From assembly GCA_030770545.1 (NCBI GenBank), contig CM061098.1:3424501-3488500 (forward strand): DNA of 64,000 nt, in the 5' to 3' direction. The DNA is from Macropodus opercularis (taxonomy: Eukaryota; Chordata; Actinopteri; Anabantiformes; Osphronemidae). This document shows positions 12,601-24,200 of the stretch, one piece after another (the first letter of the stretch is position 1; each line of letters begins with the position of its first letter). The notes below the pieces were generated by a model. That model did no database searches, had not been told where the DNA came from, and was given only the letters and a program-made list of their open reading frames with translations. The position numbers and the translations under genes were made by a program.

Positions 12601-15600
12601 ACATGAAGAATGGAGCAAACAAATCTCATAGAGAGCAACAGAGGAGAGACTTTACCTTCAGGACGGACAGACGGGTTAATGACGATTCACCTGCAGTAGG
12701 ATTACAAATAATGTGACAATATGAATCCACAGAGATGTCAAATGCAAAATAATTATAGCTTCCACAATCTCTTCACAGTTTTACTCAAATCATGAATCAA
12801 TCCAATATCCTGGAGCAGTTTCTTATACTTGAAAGTCATGTTTATTTGCATCTTATTTCAGTACAGCAGCCAGATTTACTACCGTGCTTTACTGTGAACG
12901 TACATTTGATGAAACAAGAGGCAGTGTTTGTGTTTTGCATCCCAACACTCGAAGGTGTGGAAACCATGAGAAGGGAAAAGGAAGTTTTGCCCTCTGCGCT
13001 TTCAGGCAGACTTCCCTTTGAACTTTCCCCCGACCGAGGAGGAGCACGCTAGAACAGCGGCGCTCTGTTTCCTCTGTGGTCAACCAGCAGCCACTGGAGC
13101 CCCATGCCATGCAGGGGCCAGCGCTCGAGTTTATATTTAAACAAGCAATAATTCCTCCCCACCACTTCCATGCGATGGAAGGGGGAAAAAATAAGACACG
13201 GCCTATAATTCAGGAAGAGATTTTAGGAAAAACCAAAGGGCCGAGGTAAACAAGCCGTTAAAACACAGCAGAGAAGGAGTTTGTTGAATGGAGCACGAGC
13301 GCTGTGGGCCGATGGGAGTTCAACTAGCAAGCAGGACGCATGTGATTGTTTCGCCGAGGTCTTAATTCCAAATGAAAGTGCGCCGCGGCCTCGGCATGGC
13401 GATCACTCCTCCAGCTCTGCGTGTGTCAAGGGACTGAGGAGCGTTTCGCACTCTGGGAACGTAAATCACTCTGTTATGTTTGTCTGGATAACAGCGTGAG
13501 CTCAGCACATAAAATCTACACCATGAACGCGAAGAGAGATGGAACAGGGACGACTGAAATCCCAGGCAAAGCCGTGCAGGAGGTTTACTGCTGGCAGGAT
13601 AAAATGGAGGCCTGTTTTTACACCAACCTCAATTGCAGAGTTTGGCGTTTAGCGAGCGAAAGAAATGCTTTTTTCACGCACAGCAGACCTCGTTGCTTAC
13701 TCAGAACTCGCTTGTGCAAGGAAGTGGTTTGCAAGGCCATGCGAAAGAGAAGATATTGTTTTCCAGGCCTCTCTCAAGATGCTATTTCCGAATTGTCATC
13801 TCAACATCGTTAGCTGAACCTGTCATTTCAGATTCCAGAAAAAAGAGCCTGTGGCTGTGCTTTATGAGAACAAAGAGACTGGAAACGAGGTAATCGCAGC
13901 TTGAAAGCAAGGTTATGTATTGAGGGCAGGGGGTTCACAACATTTGGTGTAGATAACAGGTGTATTACGCGATTATCTGCCATTGTCTTGCATCAAAAAG
14001 CAAGTGCTCCTCTCAGGCCTACAATTCAGTATTGTAAAGTCTGCAGATCTACAGTTATTCACAATTTACCACATTACAAAAGAACGGTTTGAGGACTGAG
14101 CACTGATTTATGTAGCTAAATGGTTCTTAGATAATCTTCTGCCTCGGGCCGTTGGCTCAGCTTTTTTAATAAAAGGTTCATATAAAACTGTGACTAAAAG
14201 GAGACTGGTGTTAGGCGAGGCAGCCAAAGAACATAATAGATGCAGGTTTGTAATTAAGTTCAATATCTGCAGTCTAAAGTGTCGCCACATTTGAGTTGTC
14301 CCTGAAGTTAGAAACCTAGCGTGACTTCATAAAGAGACAGTAGCAGCAGAGAAGTGGTCGTAGCTGCTTTACATTTGTTTTTCTGTTTAGTTATTGGACA
14401 CCTGAGCGGTCGCCTCCACACGTAGACAGCGCATGTATCCTCATGAACAAAATATTGTAATCATGTTTAAAAATACTTTTTAAATTCATGCTGTGTTTAA
14501 CTGAACCTCTTACTGTTACTGTATGTAAAAAATAAACCAGGTCCTTGCAACACTGCTGCCACATGTGGTTTGTGTTTATGCAGGGGAACAGTTGCATTCA
14601 GGATGTTGTTTACCCTGCACAATGCGACCGCGTTACCACATGAGTTAAGACACTGTACGATGTGTCTTAACTCATGATTTAAAACCAGTGTGAACCTGAA
14701 AATAGTAAAATGACAAGAGGTCAGAGGGTAAAACCCAGAGTCAGCGTTTTGTAGAAAACAGGTTGTGTTTGTACTTTTCCGGAGCTTTTGATGAAAGACA
14801 ACAAATAGTTTGGTCGAGTGATGATTGAGGCTTTGTTTTCATACTGTCAGACAACCTGACACAATGAAAATACCTGCAGCAGGACCTGGGCTGACCTCTG
14901 GGCTCGCTGGGCCAAGGTGCATCTGTCTTCTCCACGTTTATGTCACGTCAGCATCCTGTTTTTGAGTCGCTTCCAGGGTTTCGCCAGGTGCCGTTGCTCT
15001 TGTCCCGCTTCGATGCGAGACGCCATGAACAAGTTACGGTGATTAGACACAGATGTAATCGTTTGCTGCTGAAATGACTTGTATATTGTCCGACACTGAA
15101 CCTTGCTGGGCGTTGTGCATTCTCTCTGTATGCGTCTTCAGCATAAACCTGTCAGACGGAACAGACACAGTTTTAGAGCCGGTGGTCCATTTAATGCCTT
15201 TGCTCTCGGAATTCTCATCTGAGCCTCGTGGCTTAATTCACATGGTGTGGATGTGTCTCTGCAGAGTTATGACGCCTCCCTATGTGGAGCTTAGCTTGCA
15301 GAGTGCCACTAATTGGGGAAGTGTTGCACCGCCGACATTCACAAGCTGTTAATGGCTTCCAGTCCACGCTGTTTGCCACTGCCGAGGCCCAACCAATATC
15401 TGCTTAGAGAAAAGGCTGTTCCATATATGACTTGTCCCGTCACCATTAACATTTCATTTCCATTTATTAGCCAAAGATGCTCAAGCCGATATTAAGACTA
15501 ATTCATCTGAAGGACAGGTCTGTGGGACACAGCTGTGCATCAGCTGTGTTTTCATAGCCCGCGGGGCAGCCATGTCAAACCACTGGCATCTTCTAGTATT

Positions 15601-18497
15601 TTACGGTCTCCACCTATTATTCAGCGTGAAAATGCAGATGTTTTATGTTTTTCCCTTTTTTTCTTTTATTTCTGTGAGTCATTGTTTGACAGCTGCCATT
15701 CTGTGAAGTGATCACTTTCAGAGCCACTTGATGTTTTCATCCCAGTGGTTTTCCTTTGCCACGACTACCAACATTCTTAGAATAAGTAGTAAAGAACGTA
15801 AAGAACGTAATCCGTGGACATATTGTGCTGCTCTAACCCCCATTTCTCTCTAGACTCCTTTGTAATTCCTCCCTAGAAGTCATGAAAGGGAAAATACAGA
15901 TTCCAGGCGTTTCTGCTTCTCCAAAAACTCTAAGTCCCAACTCGACCAGTCCATGTTTTCAATTCTCCACAAGCTGCATTTTTTGCACGTGTCACAATGT
16001 TGCTTTCTAGCTGTCAGTCACATAAGATTAGAGAGACCAGTGATCTGACATGTTGGACAAACGCGGCATCACAGCACTGAAAGGTTTAACAGATTAGCCT
16101 CTTCTCTCGTGGGAAGACCAACACCCCAGGTATCAATCTTCTTTGTGACTGCGCGCTGTAGCCCGGAGAGGTGGGAGCTTAAAACAAATAACGAGCTGGA
16201 GGGACGAATGCTGTTATGCAAAGTGGGCAGGGAGGTGACATAGATGTGATCCAATGTGACAACATACCAAATGATGCCATGAGTTCACATTAGCCTCTCA
16301 CTAGCAGTGCATGGACCAGATATGTACAACACATTCAATAACATAACGTACCTCATGGGAGTTTGGATGAATGATGAAATCCCTGTGAAACAATCTGTGG
16401 TTTCCAACAAATCCACAACCCTAGATGCATGTTTTTATGGTTGCCATGATGACAAAGGTCACGGCTCTGCCTGTGGCTGGTAAACTGTAGGGGCAGATGA
16501 CTTACATGATTGTTTAGTTTGGAGTACCGGGTAATTTAACTGAGGCAGGGCCGCTCAGTGTTCTCACTGTAGTTTGAGTGGGATATAAGATCAGAAAATT
16601 AACTTTGGTTTGGAGGAGTAGCTTTTTCCATCAGCTTTCAAATGTAGGCAATCTGCTCCATTCAGTGTGGGAATGACTTTATGTAAAAGAGGCGTCTGGG
16701 ATCATCTGAGACTCCAGTCACGCTTCCACACATTACCAGATCTAACACGTAGGGTTTAAATTGGGTCCCAGCTGGCCGAGAGTATCATGGTCTCTGCGTA
16801 ACTCAGGTCCAAACCACTGCAGCATTTAATGACGCTCAACCCAATTTAAACCCAATTTTTATCATGACATTAAATCTGCCATTGCAGTCAAAGTCTTTCT
16901 TTTTACAACAGTTTTTCCTATGGCGGCCATAGAGCACAACTCATCACTGCTGGCCAAGTTGTTTCTCGGGTGTAATTTTCAGTTTTGGAGTAAAGGAGGC
17001 AGAGAAAGTGACCGTCAGCATCCCCAGGCAGTGGTTTTGGGTGTGGAAGCTACGTACCTACAGTAGCGTGAACCCAACAGGAGGTTTATACGCCACACAC
17101 ACAAATGTTAATGCTTGTGTAAAGAATGTTCCAGTGCACTGTCAACAGCAGAGACTTCTAAAAGCTTAACCTGACATCTAATATATATTTCTGTTTTTCT
17201 ATGCAATGTATGAAATAAGTTTTTTCTGTGCTGTCTCTCTCCATCATCTTCTGCTTTTCCTGCAGAGTATGTCAGAGCCCGAGGAGCCTGCAGCGCTTCC
17301 TTCGTCCCTGCAGGGTATGGAGGATCTGTCGGAGGCTGTGGCAGGACTGAGCACCGTGGAGGAGGTCATGAAGTACCTGGAGCCAGAGAGATGGCAGCTG
17401 GATATGGAGGAGTTATACAAACCTACATGGCATGTGCTGGGGAAGTCCTTCATCCATAATAAGAAAGCCAGAGGTAGGACGTTTGTAACTTGTGCTGTGA
17501 CCTTTTTAAGGTAAATACAGTGGAGAGCGCAATATCCTGATTTATATTTAACGTTCTCCACAATATTTGTGTGATTTATGTTCAAAAAAATCCCACGTCG
17601 GTGTGCTATGATTGTCATAAACGTCTCTGTGCCTGTTTGAGGAGGCGCTGATCTCAATCTGCTGAGGGAGGAAGTTCAGCTGTACAGCTGCACGCCACGC
17701 AACTTCTCTGTAGCCTTGCGTGAGGAGCTGAAGAGGACGGACGCCATTTTCTGGCCCGGCTGCCTCTTGGTGAAGCGCTGTGGTGGAAACTGTTCCTGCT
17801 GCTCCCACCGCTGCTACGACTGCCAGTGTGTGCCCACCAGGGTGACGAAGAAATACCACGAGGTAAAGAGCTTTAAAGAGAACAAATATACTTCATCCCT
17901 TTCAGCTTGTCAGCGGGGAATCAAACATGCGAGAGTCTTCTAACATTACAGGTTACATTACATACATTTACCATACGCCACATTGACAAAACGGGCAAAA
18001 GTGATAAAAAGTGAAAAAATGCAATTAGATTAAAGTGATTACATTCAGAAGTTATATTATGCAGGGCAACAAAAGAAAAAGGGATTTTAGAGATAACAGC
18101 ATAAGGATGTCAGTGAATTCCCCTGCACCACCTTAAGGCCCGTTATTAACGCTCTATATAATTACTGAGTGTGAATTGTTATGCGTATTGCAACCCGTAC
18201 TTTCATATTTCATTCAGGTTGCAGTGACCTTCATTAATAACCTTACATCAAAATATTGACCTCTGAACACAAATGATGGTTTTGTTCACTGGCATATAAA
18301 AATGTATTTTCCTTCTTCTAGGCCTTTAGTGGAAACGTTCGTGGGCTTCCAGGGTTTCATTTCTGTTTTCTTGCTCGCGACAGGTTCTGCTGCTGAAACA
18401 TCGAAGCGGTGGACGAGGCCTGCAGAAGTCCATGACTGACGTGCTCTTGGACCACCACGAGGAGTGCGCCTGTGTGTGTAAAGACGACTGGGACTGA
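6482..18497 (+). CDS. pdgfc: Platelet-derived growth factor C, exons 2-6 (5' partial)
   Basis: Secreted growth factor that dimerises and, after removal of its CUB domain, activates PDGF receptor alpha. Coding exons: 6482-6674, 10381-10561, 17266-17473, 17645-17862, 18384-18497, all with AG/GT borders and compatible phases, giving 303 complete codons plus a split Gly. Exons 2-3 encode the CUB domain (SYPRNTVLVWRL, TFDERFGLEDPEDG, YDFVEIED, GRWCGS, SDEYFPSEPGFCI). Exon 4 encodes the hinge (YLEPERWQLD). A basic KKAR site ends exon 4. Exons 5-6 carry the cystine-knot signature PGCLLVKRCGGNCSCC and the late cysteines DHHEECACVC. The CUB domain plus these motifs separate it from VEGFC and from PDGFA/B; the wording fits PDGFC better than PDGFD. 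The signal-peptide exon (about 40 residues in human) was not found and should lie upstream of the window. Human PDGFC is 345 residues, so the length fits. Confidence 0.96.
6675..10380 (+). other. pdgfc: pdgfc intron 2, non-coding
   Basis: 3.7 kb intron. Open frames here are overlapping shadows with no recognisable domain. A C9 run lies near 9102. I see no RNA gene, exon or clear mobile element. Confidence 0.8.
10381..10561 (+). CDS. pdgfc: pdgfc exon 3: C-terminal half of CUB domain
   Basis: Acceptor CATCAG ends at 10380; donor GTAAGT begins at 10562. The exon completes the split Lys codon and reads YDFVEIEDLTDKTILGRWCG, then the conserved SDEYFPSEPGFCIRYS. It ends in phase 0 after a Val codon. 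Translation continuing past 10561 is intronic. Confidence 0.96.
14639..14676. repeat. Perfect 15-bp inverted repeat (stem-loop)
   Basis: CATGAGTTAAGACAC at 14639-14653 is the exact reverse complement of GTGTCTTAACTCATG at 14662-14676, separated by an 8-nt loop. It lies in pdgfc intron 3. The stem is shorter than a typical pre-miRNA hairpin. It may be a transposon remnant or chance; function unknown. Confidence 0.85.
16752..16853. repeat. 102-bp foldback element with 15-bp terminal inverted repeats
   Basis: GGGTTTAAATTGGGT (16752-16766) is repeated as its exact reverse complement ACCCAATTTAAACCC (16839-16853), with 72 bp between. The compact size and clean termini suggest a miniature inverted-repeat element or a structured conserved element. 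No target-site duplication is obvious. Confidence 0.7.
17266..17473 (+). CDS. pdgfc: pdgfc exon 4: hinge between CUB and growth-factor domain
   Basis: Strong polypyrimidine tract and CTGCAG acceptor ending at 17265; donor GTAGGA begins at 17474. It starts SMSEPEEPAALP and contains YLEPERWQLDMEELYKPTWH, matching the PDGFC hinge. The last residues are NKKAR plus one base of a Gly codon (phase 1). KKAR corresponds to the human RKSR activation site. Confidence 0.95.
17645..17862 (+). CDS. pdgfc: pdgfc exon 5: cystine-knot growth-factor domain core
   Basis: After a 171-bp intron the exon begins at 17645 and reads GADLNLLREEVQLYSCTPRN (first Gly split). It carries the PDGF/VEGF signature PGCLLVKRCGGNCSCC and then CQCVPTRVTKKYHE. 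Donor GTAAAG follows at 17863 in phase 0. The acceptor is within GAGGAG, so a start at 17642 is also possible; 17645 matches the phase and the family. Confidence 0.95.
17863..18383 (+). other. pdgfc: pdgfc intron 5, non-coding
   Basis: 521-bp AT-rich intron. Nothing recognised in it. Confidence 0.85.
18384..18497 (+). CDS. pdgfc: pdgfc exon 6: C-terminus and stop
   Basis: The acceptor ends at 18383 (GCGACAG). The exon reads VLLLKHRSGGRGLQKSMTDV, then DHHEECACVCKDDWD and TGA at 18495-18497. This supplies the last cysteines of the cystine knot. The tail KDDWD differs from the human tail, which is common at this end. Confidence 0.95.
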   Translation, partial: VLLLKHRSGGRGLQKSMTDVLLDHHEECACVCKDDWD

Positions 18498-19385
18498 CCT
18501 CAGACATGTAATAGCTGCCACTGGAAAAATGAACCTCTGCCGCTGTTGCAAAGTTCTGTGTGTCATCCACTTCTGCTAGGAGCTAACGAGATTCTCCCTT
18601 TATCCCGTTGTCCTTCCCTAATTGGATGAAGCAGAACAGACTGGAATCTAATAAATCTTCTGAATGGATATGACTGCTGTGGAATACCAATAGCGTGCTT
18701 TATGTGCATTTTACAGAGCGCATCTGGACCGTTACCTGTAGCTGAAGCGTCTCTGGCTGCTCTTCTTGGGGTCTTTTGTAGTTCATGGAAAAGTGTCATG
18801 GAGAGCAGGAAAGCGTTTGTTCATTCTTTTCTTATATCTTAATGTGAGCTGGCTCCAGCTGCCCTACGCCCTCTCCTCCTGTATTATTACTATCAAGACC
18901 AGCAGTTTTCTCTCCCTCTCTCTTGTTTTGCAGCAGATTTAATCGGTGGTGAAATGCAGCAGTTTATCTCTGATCCAGATCACTAAAGAGACTGCATCAT
19001 ACCTACGTGTCCTTTATTTTCTGTGCTAATGTTTTACCAAAGATTCCCGTACAGAGGATGAGGGATGCACGTGTAGAACCCGCTTCATTACATCTTTGCA
19101 TTTGTTATGTCTCAGCAATGTCGCTAGAATCATGCATTTGTTACTACATGTGAGATATTTATTGCTTTAATGAAAATTGGTCCATGATGTCATTTATAAA
19201 ATGTTACACTGTGCAGTAGCTATTGTCTGCATTCCCATTGTTAATTTAGCATTTCCCTTGTGTCGTGGATGTTTTTCATTGTTCTGTATGCCAAATTTAT
19301 TTATCTTTACTTTTGCAGCAACTGTTTGTGTATTTTTCTGTACTGAACATCAAAAATAAAGTCGTCCATCTGTAATGTAATGTAA
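18498..19385 (+). other. pdgfc: pdgfc 3' UTR with polyadenylation signals
   Basis: Non-coding sequence after the pdgfc stop. An early AATAAA lies near 18650 and a second at 19355-19360. The downstream end near 19385 is an estimate. AU-rich ATTTA motifs occur near the distal signal. Confidence 0.7.
19355..19360 (+). terminator. pdgfc: Distal pdgfc polyadenylation signal AATAAA
   Basis: Canonical hexamer about 0.86 kb after the stop, followed by a T/G-containing stretch. It is the last canonical signal before the next exon-like segment. Confidence 0.6.
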
Positions 19386-20328
19386 TGGAGTCAACAAATA
19401 AGACGGAAAGGCGCACGATAATAACAATTCATGGATGATTCAGAAGAAAATGTGACCAATTCTGAATAAAATTCTTGGTTGTGTGGTTCTTCATGAAACA
19501 TATCTAACCAGTGAATGCCATTCCAGGATCGCAATCCACAAATGGGACTCACAAAGCCAACTCTCCAGCGGAATGTGATGCTCTGTCTTTGCAATTGTCT
19601 GTAAAAGACCATGACCAAACAAACACAAATGTATGCACACAACCAACGGGAACCGTGGCAGCCGTAAACATCATGTACGTCAACTAAGTCTGACTCTGTT
19701 CTCTGTTGACACGTTTGGCGTAATTTAAACTTTATCTGCATTGTGCGTTGTTGTGGTTCTGTCCAAGAGAGTAGATATCTGCTGGTGTTCTGTTAGGAAT
19801 AATCACTTCCTTGATTCCACGAGTGTTGTTCGAGCTGCCCCTCGGCCATCAGGTCACGCAGGAGGAGGCTCTCATTTGTCCATCTCACGCTGCTGTCCTG
19901 GCCAATTATTCTGATCTAATGTGTGCCCTGGCAGGCATCTGCGGTGACGCCAGATGCTACTGCATAAACCCGCCAGCTCCCAGTGTGGTTTTTGTAATAT
20001 TAAACAGACTGCCTTCCTTAGTCTGTGCATGTTTCTTTGCAGAGGAAACCTCCCAGCATTGGCACAAGATGTGACCCAGTGGCTTTTGGTGTGTTTGTGT
20101 ATGCATGAGATCGACTACAGTCCAGCGCTTGACACTTGACACCCTTCGCCCATATGCCACAGCGACGTCCGTCAGCCCAGACCGCAGCATCACGCTTCCA
20201 ACGAAGCGTCTCTCCCGAACACAAGGAACTGAAATCTAATTAATTTTGTCTGTGGGCAAACAAACTCTTAACTCGCACTTAACAAGGACGTTTGTATAGG
20301 AATAACTAAATATGTGTGTCCACAACAG

Positions 20329-20388
20329 GATCTTCTGAGCCGCTGCATAGAGAGCAAGCTGAAGAAAAGCACCAGGGAGTATCACGAG
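20329..20388 (+). other. Unassigned exon-like segment, 60 nt, phase 0
   Basis: CACAACAG precedes 20329 and GTAATA follows 20388. One frame is open and charged: DLLSRCIESKLKKSTREYHE. I do not recognise the protein. The acceptor has a weak pyrimidine tract. The end REYHE|GTAA resembles the pdgfc exon 5 end KKYHE|GTAA, and the phases (0/0) would allow splicing from pdgfc exon 5. It could be an alternative pdgfc exon, part of an unknown gene, or chance. Confidence 0.3.
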
Positions 20389-20949
20389 GTAATACAAGCA
20401 GCATAAATGTCACAGAAATAGCAGCGAGCAGCTCTGTGAGAGGTTTTGGAGTTTGACACTTGCTCCAACCAAAGACTAAGACACAGGAACATTTTCCTTC
20501 TGCCTCCTCCACATGAGTCATCCCTGCGAAAGGCACAACACGCTCAGCTCTAACATCACCTCCTACAAAGCCATTTCATGAAATCACAGAATTAACCACC
20601 AATCAACTGCCTGTTGGGCCTTTATTGTGCATTTCTGTACAAATGAAAAGAGGAACTCACACCTTGCACACATATCAACAAACATGCAGACTTTGTTTTG
20701 TTTTATCTTACGAATTTGTTTCTGTTAGATAATTGGTCTGTGAAACCCAACCAGTATAATCGAGTAATATTAATCAGTAGTAGTTTGTAGTCACTGGCAG
20801 AATCGCTGCACTGTCCTAAGTTCCTGGATGATGGATCCGATGAAGGACAGATGTGAAGATGGTTTCAGGTTTGGCTGTTTGCTGTTGTTTCTGCTTGTTT
20901 TGCAGAATATTGAAAACACATTCCATCTGTCACACTTGTCTCTCCCCAG

Positions 20950-21239
20950 GAGCCTAACAACCCTCTGGTCCTGTCTCAAATCTCAACCAGCAACACTTTC
21001 GCCGATGGCAGCAACACGAGTGGTCGGGAGATTTCCTCCTAACTGTCATGTCCCACCTCTGCTGACTCCTCCTAAACAACACTCACGGTGCAAACAAAAA
21101 CCTTCCAGCTTGAATCTGAAGTTACTATAAAAAGGAAAAGTGACATTTGGAGCCAAAACTTAAGAAATGTATGTTGTTATATTGTTGTGTTTTTTGCTCT
21201 AAACATTATTGTTACCCCAGAGTGGACATGCAAAATAAA
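20950..21239 (+). other. Unassigned terminal-exon-like segment with stop and poly(A) signal
   Basis: A strong pyrimidine tract ending TCTCCCCAG precedes 20950. The phase-0 frame reads EPNNPLVLSQISTSNTFADG and then SNTSGREISS, ending in TAA at 21040-21042. A short 3' UTR leads to AATAAA at 21234-21239. These are the parts expected of a last exon, and it is phase-compatible with the segment at 20329-20388. I do not recognise the C-terminus. No further upstream exons were resolved between the pdgfc 3' UTR and 20329. Confidence 0.4.
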
Positions 21240-24200
21240 CAACTACAATTAAAAATGTCAAACAATTTCTACATTTCTCAGTAACTGAGTGAATGTTATT
21301 AAGTCTGAACCTTGATTAGCTATGCTACAGAAAAACGTGCCTCCGATCCACAAGCTGCCCTATTTCTCTTCCTACTGTTGCATCAGAAGATTCACATCCA
21401 CTGCATTGCTCTCACATTTGAAACCATCCATCTCCTGTAAATTGCTACTGCAGCATGGGAATCGATCGCAACATGAGGTCGTTTATAACTGCGCCGGGTC
21501 TCTGATAACTGACTGATGGGGGAAATATGGACGGTGCAGATTAAATCTCCTGCCCCTCTAATTGGTTCATGGTATATGGCTGGAAAGGCCAAAATGACGG
21601 GCGCATGTTATGTTTTGATAATTATAGGGTTGTGCAGCAGCGGTTATCCACAGTGTAAGGCCCTCGAGTTTAGTGCAGTATTAATCATGGATCAGGAAAT
21701 CATTTACCAAGCATCGCATATATAGGTCGAATCATTTGACAGATGTCTCCCATTTCGGCCTTCATCTCATTATGTCTCATATGTTTTCTGCAGTTCACAT
21801 TACCACACAGAGATGAAAGCTGCTGTTCACTGTGCCTTACATGTGCTGCGGTAAAGCTAATGCGTAAGCAAACCCTAGTGTACGTTCACTTACTTGGCCT
21901 GAGCAACCACAGTCAAAGTGAAGTACTTCACCTGAATACGCCTCAAACCGCTACGACGTTATAAAAAACACAAGTTAGATTCAATAATCAGCAAAAAAAG
22001 TGAATCATCAGGTGTAAATAATCTGATTCAGACAAGTTGTCACCTCGTCCGTCTTCGATGCATCACGTCACTTGACAAAGTGCTCAGTAAATACCATCGG
22101 ACTGACTGTGTTACTTAGTGGGACAGTGTGAGCTCCATTCATGCCAAAGCTCTTCACCTAATATACGCACACAAACAACATGGTGGCAGCGCTGCAGAGG
22201 GTCCGTGATTGATGAGCTGTGATCAGCGTCTCGCAGCTGATGATATTCCTCACACGCGTCAAACCGCACCAGCGGCCAAGAGGGAAATGTGACCTTGACA
22301 GAAGGCAAGGTCGAAAATAAAATAAAAAATAACATAGAGTTTCATTTTAGCAAAGCTAGAAGTGCTGCGCGAGTGCTGTACTAATAAATCGTTAATTATT
22401 CAACAACGTACGCTGTAAAGTGACGTGAAGGGAATTTTATGCATGATTTAAAACGTACCTGTTAGATGACCTACATTCAAAGACAGGCACCAAAATACAA
22501 AGTAAAACAGTCAGGTTACCTGTGATCGCATCAGCAACGACAGCAGAATCAGGTCGGCTTAGAAGGAACATCTTGCAAGACTATTGATAACTTTAATATA
22601 AGTTTAAAATGACTAATGACTAAAATAAGTTGACGCACTCCTGCATGTTTCTTGTGCAAAATATGGGGATGGTGTGAAAGGCTGTGGTTCAACGTTTCCT
22701 TTGTGATTCATCTGATCACAGCAGGCGCAGGCGACTCTGACCATCAGTGAATTATTTTCTTTCCTACATGCCTGGACTTGCCCTGTTGCCTCACTTTTAG
22801 CCGCACGCACTAATGGGCAGAGTCAAACGGTTTACGCGTCCTGTTTTCTTTTTTCGACACTGTTTGAAGGTCACAGACCACATGTGAGGCACAACACAGG
22901 TCCCAGTCAGCAGTCCACTAAATGTCCCATTCATGTCGAGGCGCTGCTGAGCCAGATCCAAAAAAAGTGGCTCCACTGATGTGGTCACTGGGAAAAAAAC
23001 ACGATGGCGGGGTCAGTTTTCACTCTAGAACTGAAGGTGTACGGATTTATTGTAGGAAGCCGGCCTTGGCCGATGACGGGGGCGTCCGCTTCCCCGCAGA
23101 CGCCGAAGCCATTGATCTTCTGGAAAAGCTCAACACTACATTGCTCCTAATTAAGAAAGGTCCCAGCAACTCCCAACATCAGCGCATTCATTGCTGATAG
23201 CATCAACACAGAACTAATCTAAAGCAAACATTTGTCCTCGGTTAAAATCAGTCAAGCACGCTGTACAAACTGGGAATTAAATATAGCCTGATTTATTTAA
23301 TGAGACACACCGAACAGGGCTCTGAATAAGTCAGCCTATCTCTGTCCCCTTTCCCCGGAACAAGTATTTCAAATTAAGTCTTGAGTGAAGCTAAAATAAA
23401 CTCTCCCATCTCATAACGCTGTAAACACAGAGCAACCAGTGTCCTTTTAAGGGAGAAACGACAATGTCTGAACATACCCCCTGTTTCTGCATCATAATGA
23501 TGGGCAACATGGACTTTGAAGGGAAAACCAAAGGCAACATCTGATGCCAAGTGTTTGTCTGCCTTCTAATCTCTTAAAAGTCACATTCCCTCTTACATTT
23601 TCAAACTCTGTCCTACTGTACCACTAGTTTTTTCGTGATTGCTTACATTTCCCCTGTTCAGTTTATGTTCTGTGGTAACATTTCATCCGCAAATGCCCAG
23701 TCTGGTCCTGAGGGGTGCGCTCGACTTTGATCACCATCTGTGTTCCTCTGAGCAGTTGATGAGGGAGATGTGCTTACGGAAATTACAGAAGCTGGCACAT
23801 CTCTGTGCTGTTTGAAGGGTGTGTGGAATGTGTGGGGCAGACCTCACCCTGGTGAATATGATTCATTTGTGAAACAGCTCTTCAGTAAATGTGTGTGGAT
23901 GTTGGTTTATTGCTTCATCGTTGGTGCTTCTTGTCTGTCCCGGTTACAGAAAGTGTCAAAGTGGCGTCTGTATAAAAGTCAGGGAACCAGTTAATTAGAA
24001 GGTAATTACCATAGCAACCATCCAAGACAGGACCGTGTCACTGTCGCAGGCAGAAAGGTTGGCTTGAAATACTCCCCGGAAACAAAGGTTTCCTAGATTT
24101 GCCTCTGCTGCGCTTTCTGTCACCTGTGACACTGAAGTGAAATGTTGGCAGGCGATGCCTGGTCCTCGAACTGAAGGTGCACAATAAGCAGAGGGCTGCA

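Larger units (their letters stand above)
10562..17265 (+). other. pdgfc: pdgfc intron 3, non-coding with two foldback sequences
   Basis: 6.7 kb intron, the largest fully contained in this gene. It holds a perfect 15-bp stem-loop at 14639-14676 and a 102-bp foldback at 16752-16853, listed separately. The interval 13281-13893 is open in three overlapping frames and relatively GC-rich, but no family motif or splice pair supports a gene. Confidence 0.75.

Noticed and set aside
6482..18497. Calling the growth factor VEGFC because it neighbours neil3
   Set aside because: The CUB domain, the hinge YLEPERWQLD and the PGCLLVKRCGGNCSCC signature are PDGFC features; VEGFC has no CUB domain and has a cysteine-rich silk-like tail.
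19391..19741. 116-codon minus-strand frame just after pdgfc
   Set aside because: I considered a transposase fragment but could not match any ordered motif; treated as chance.
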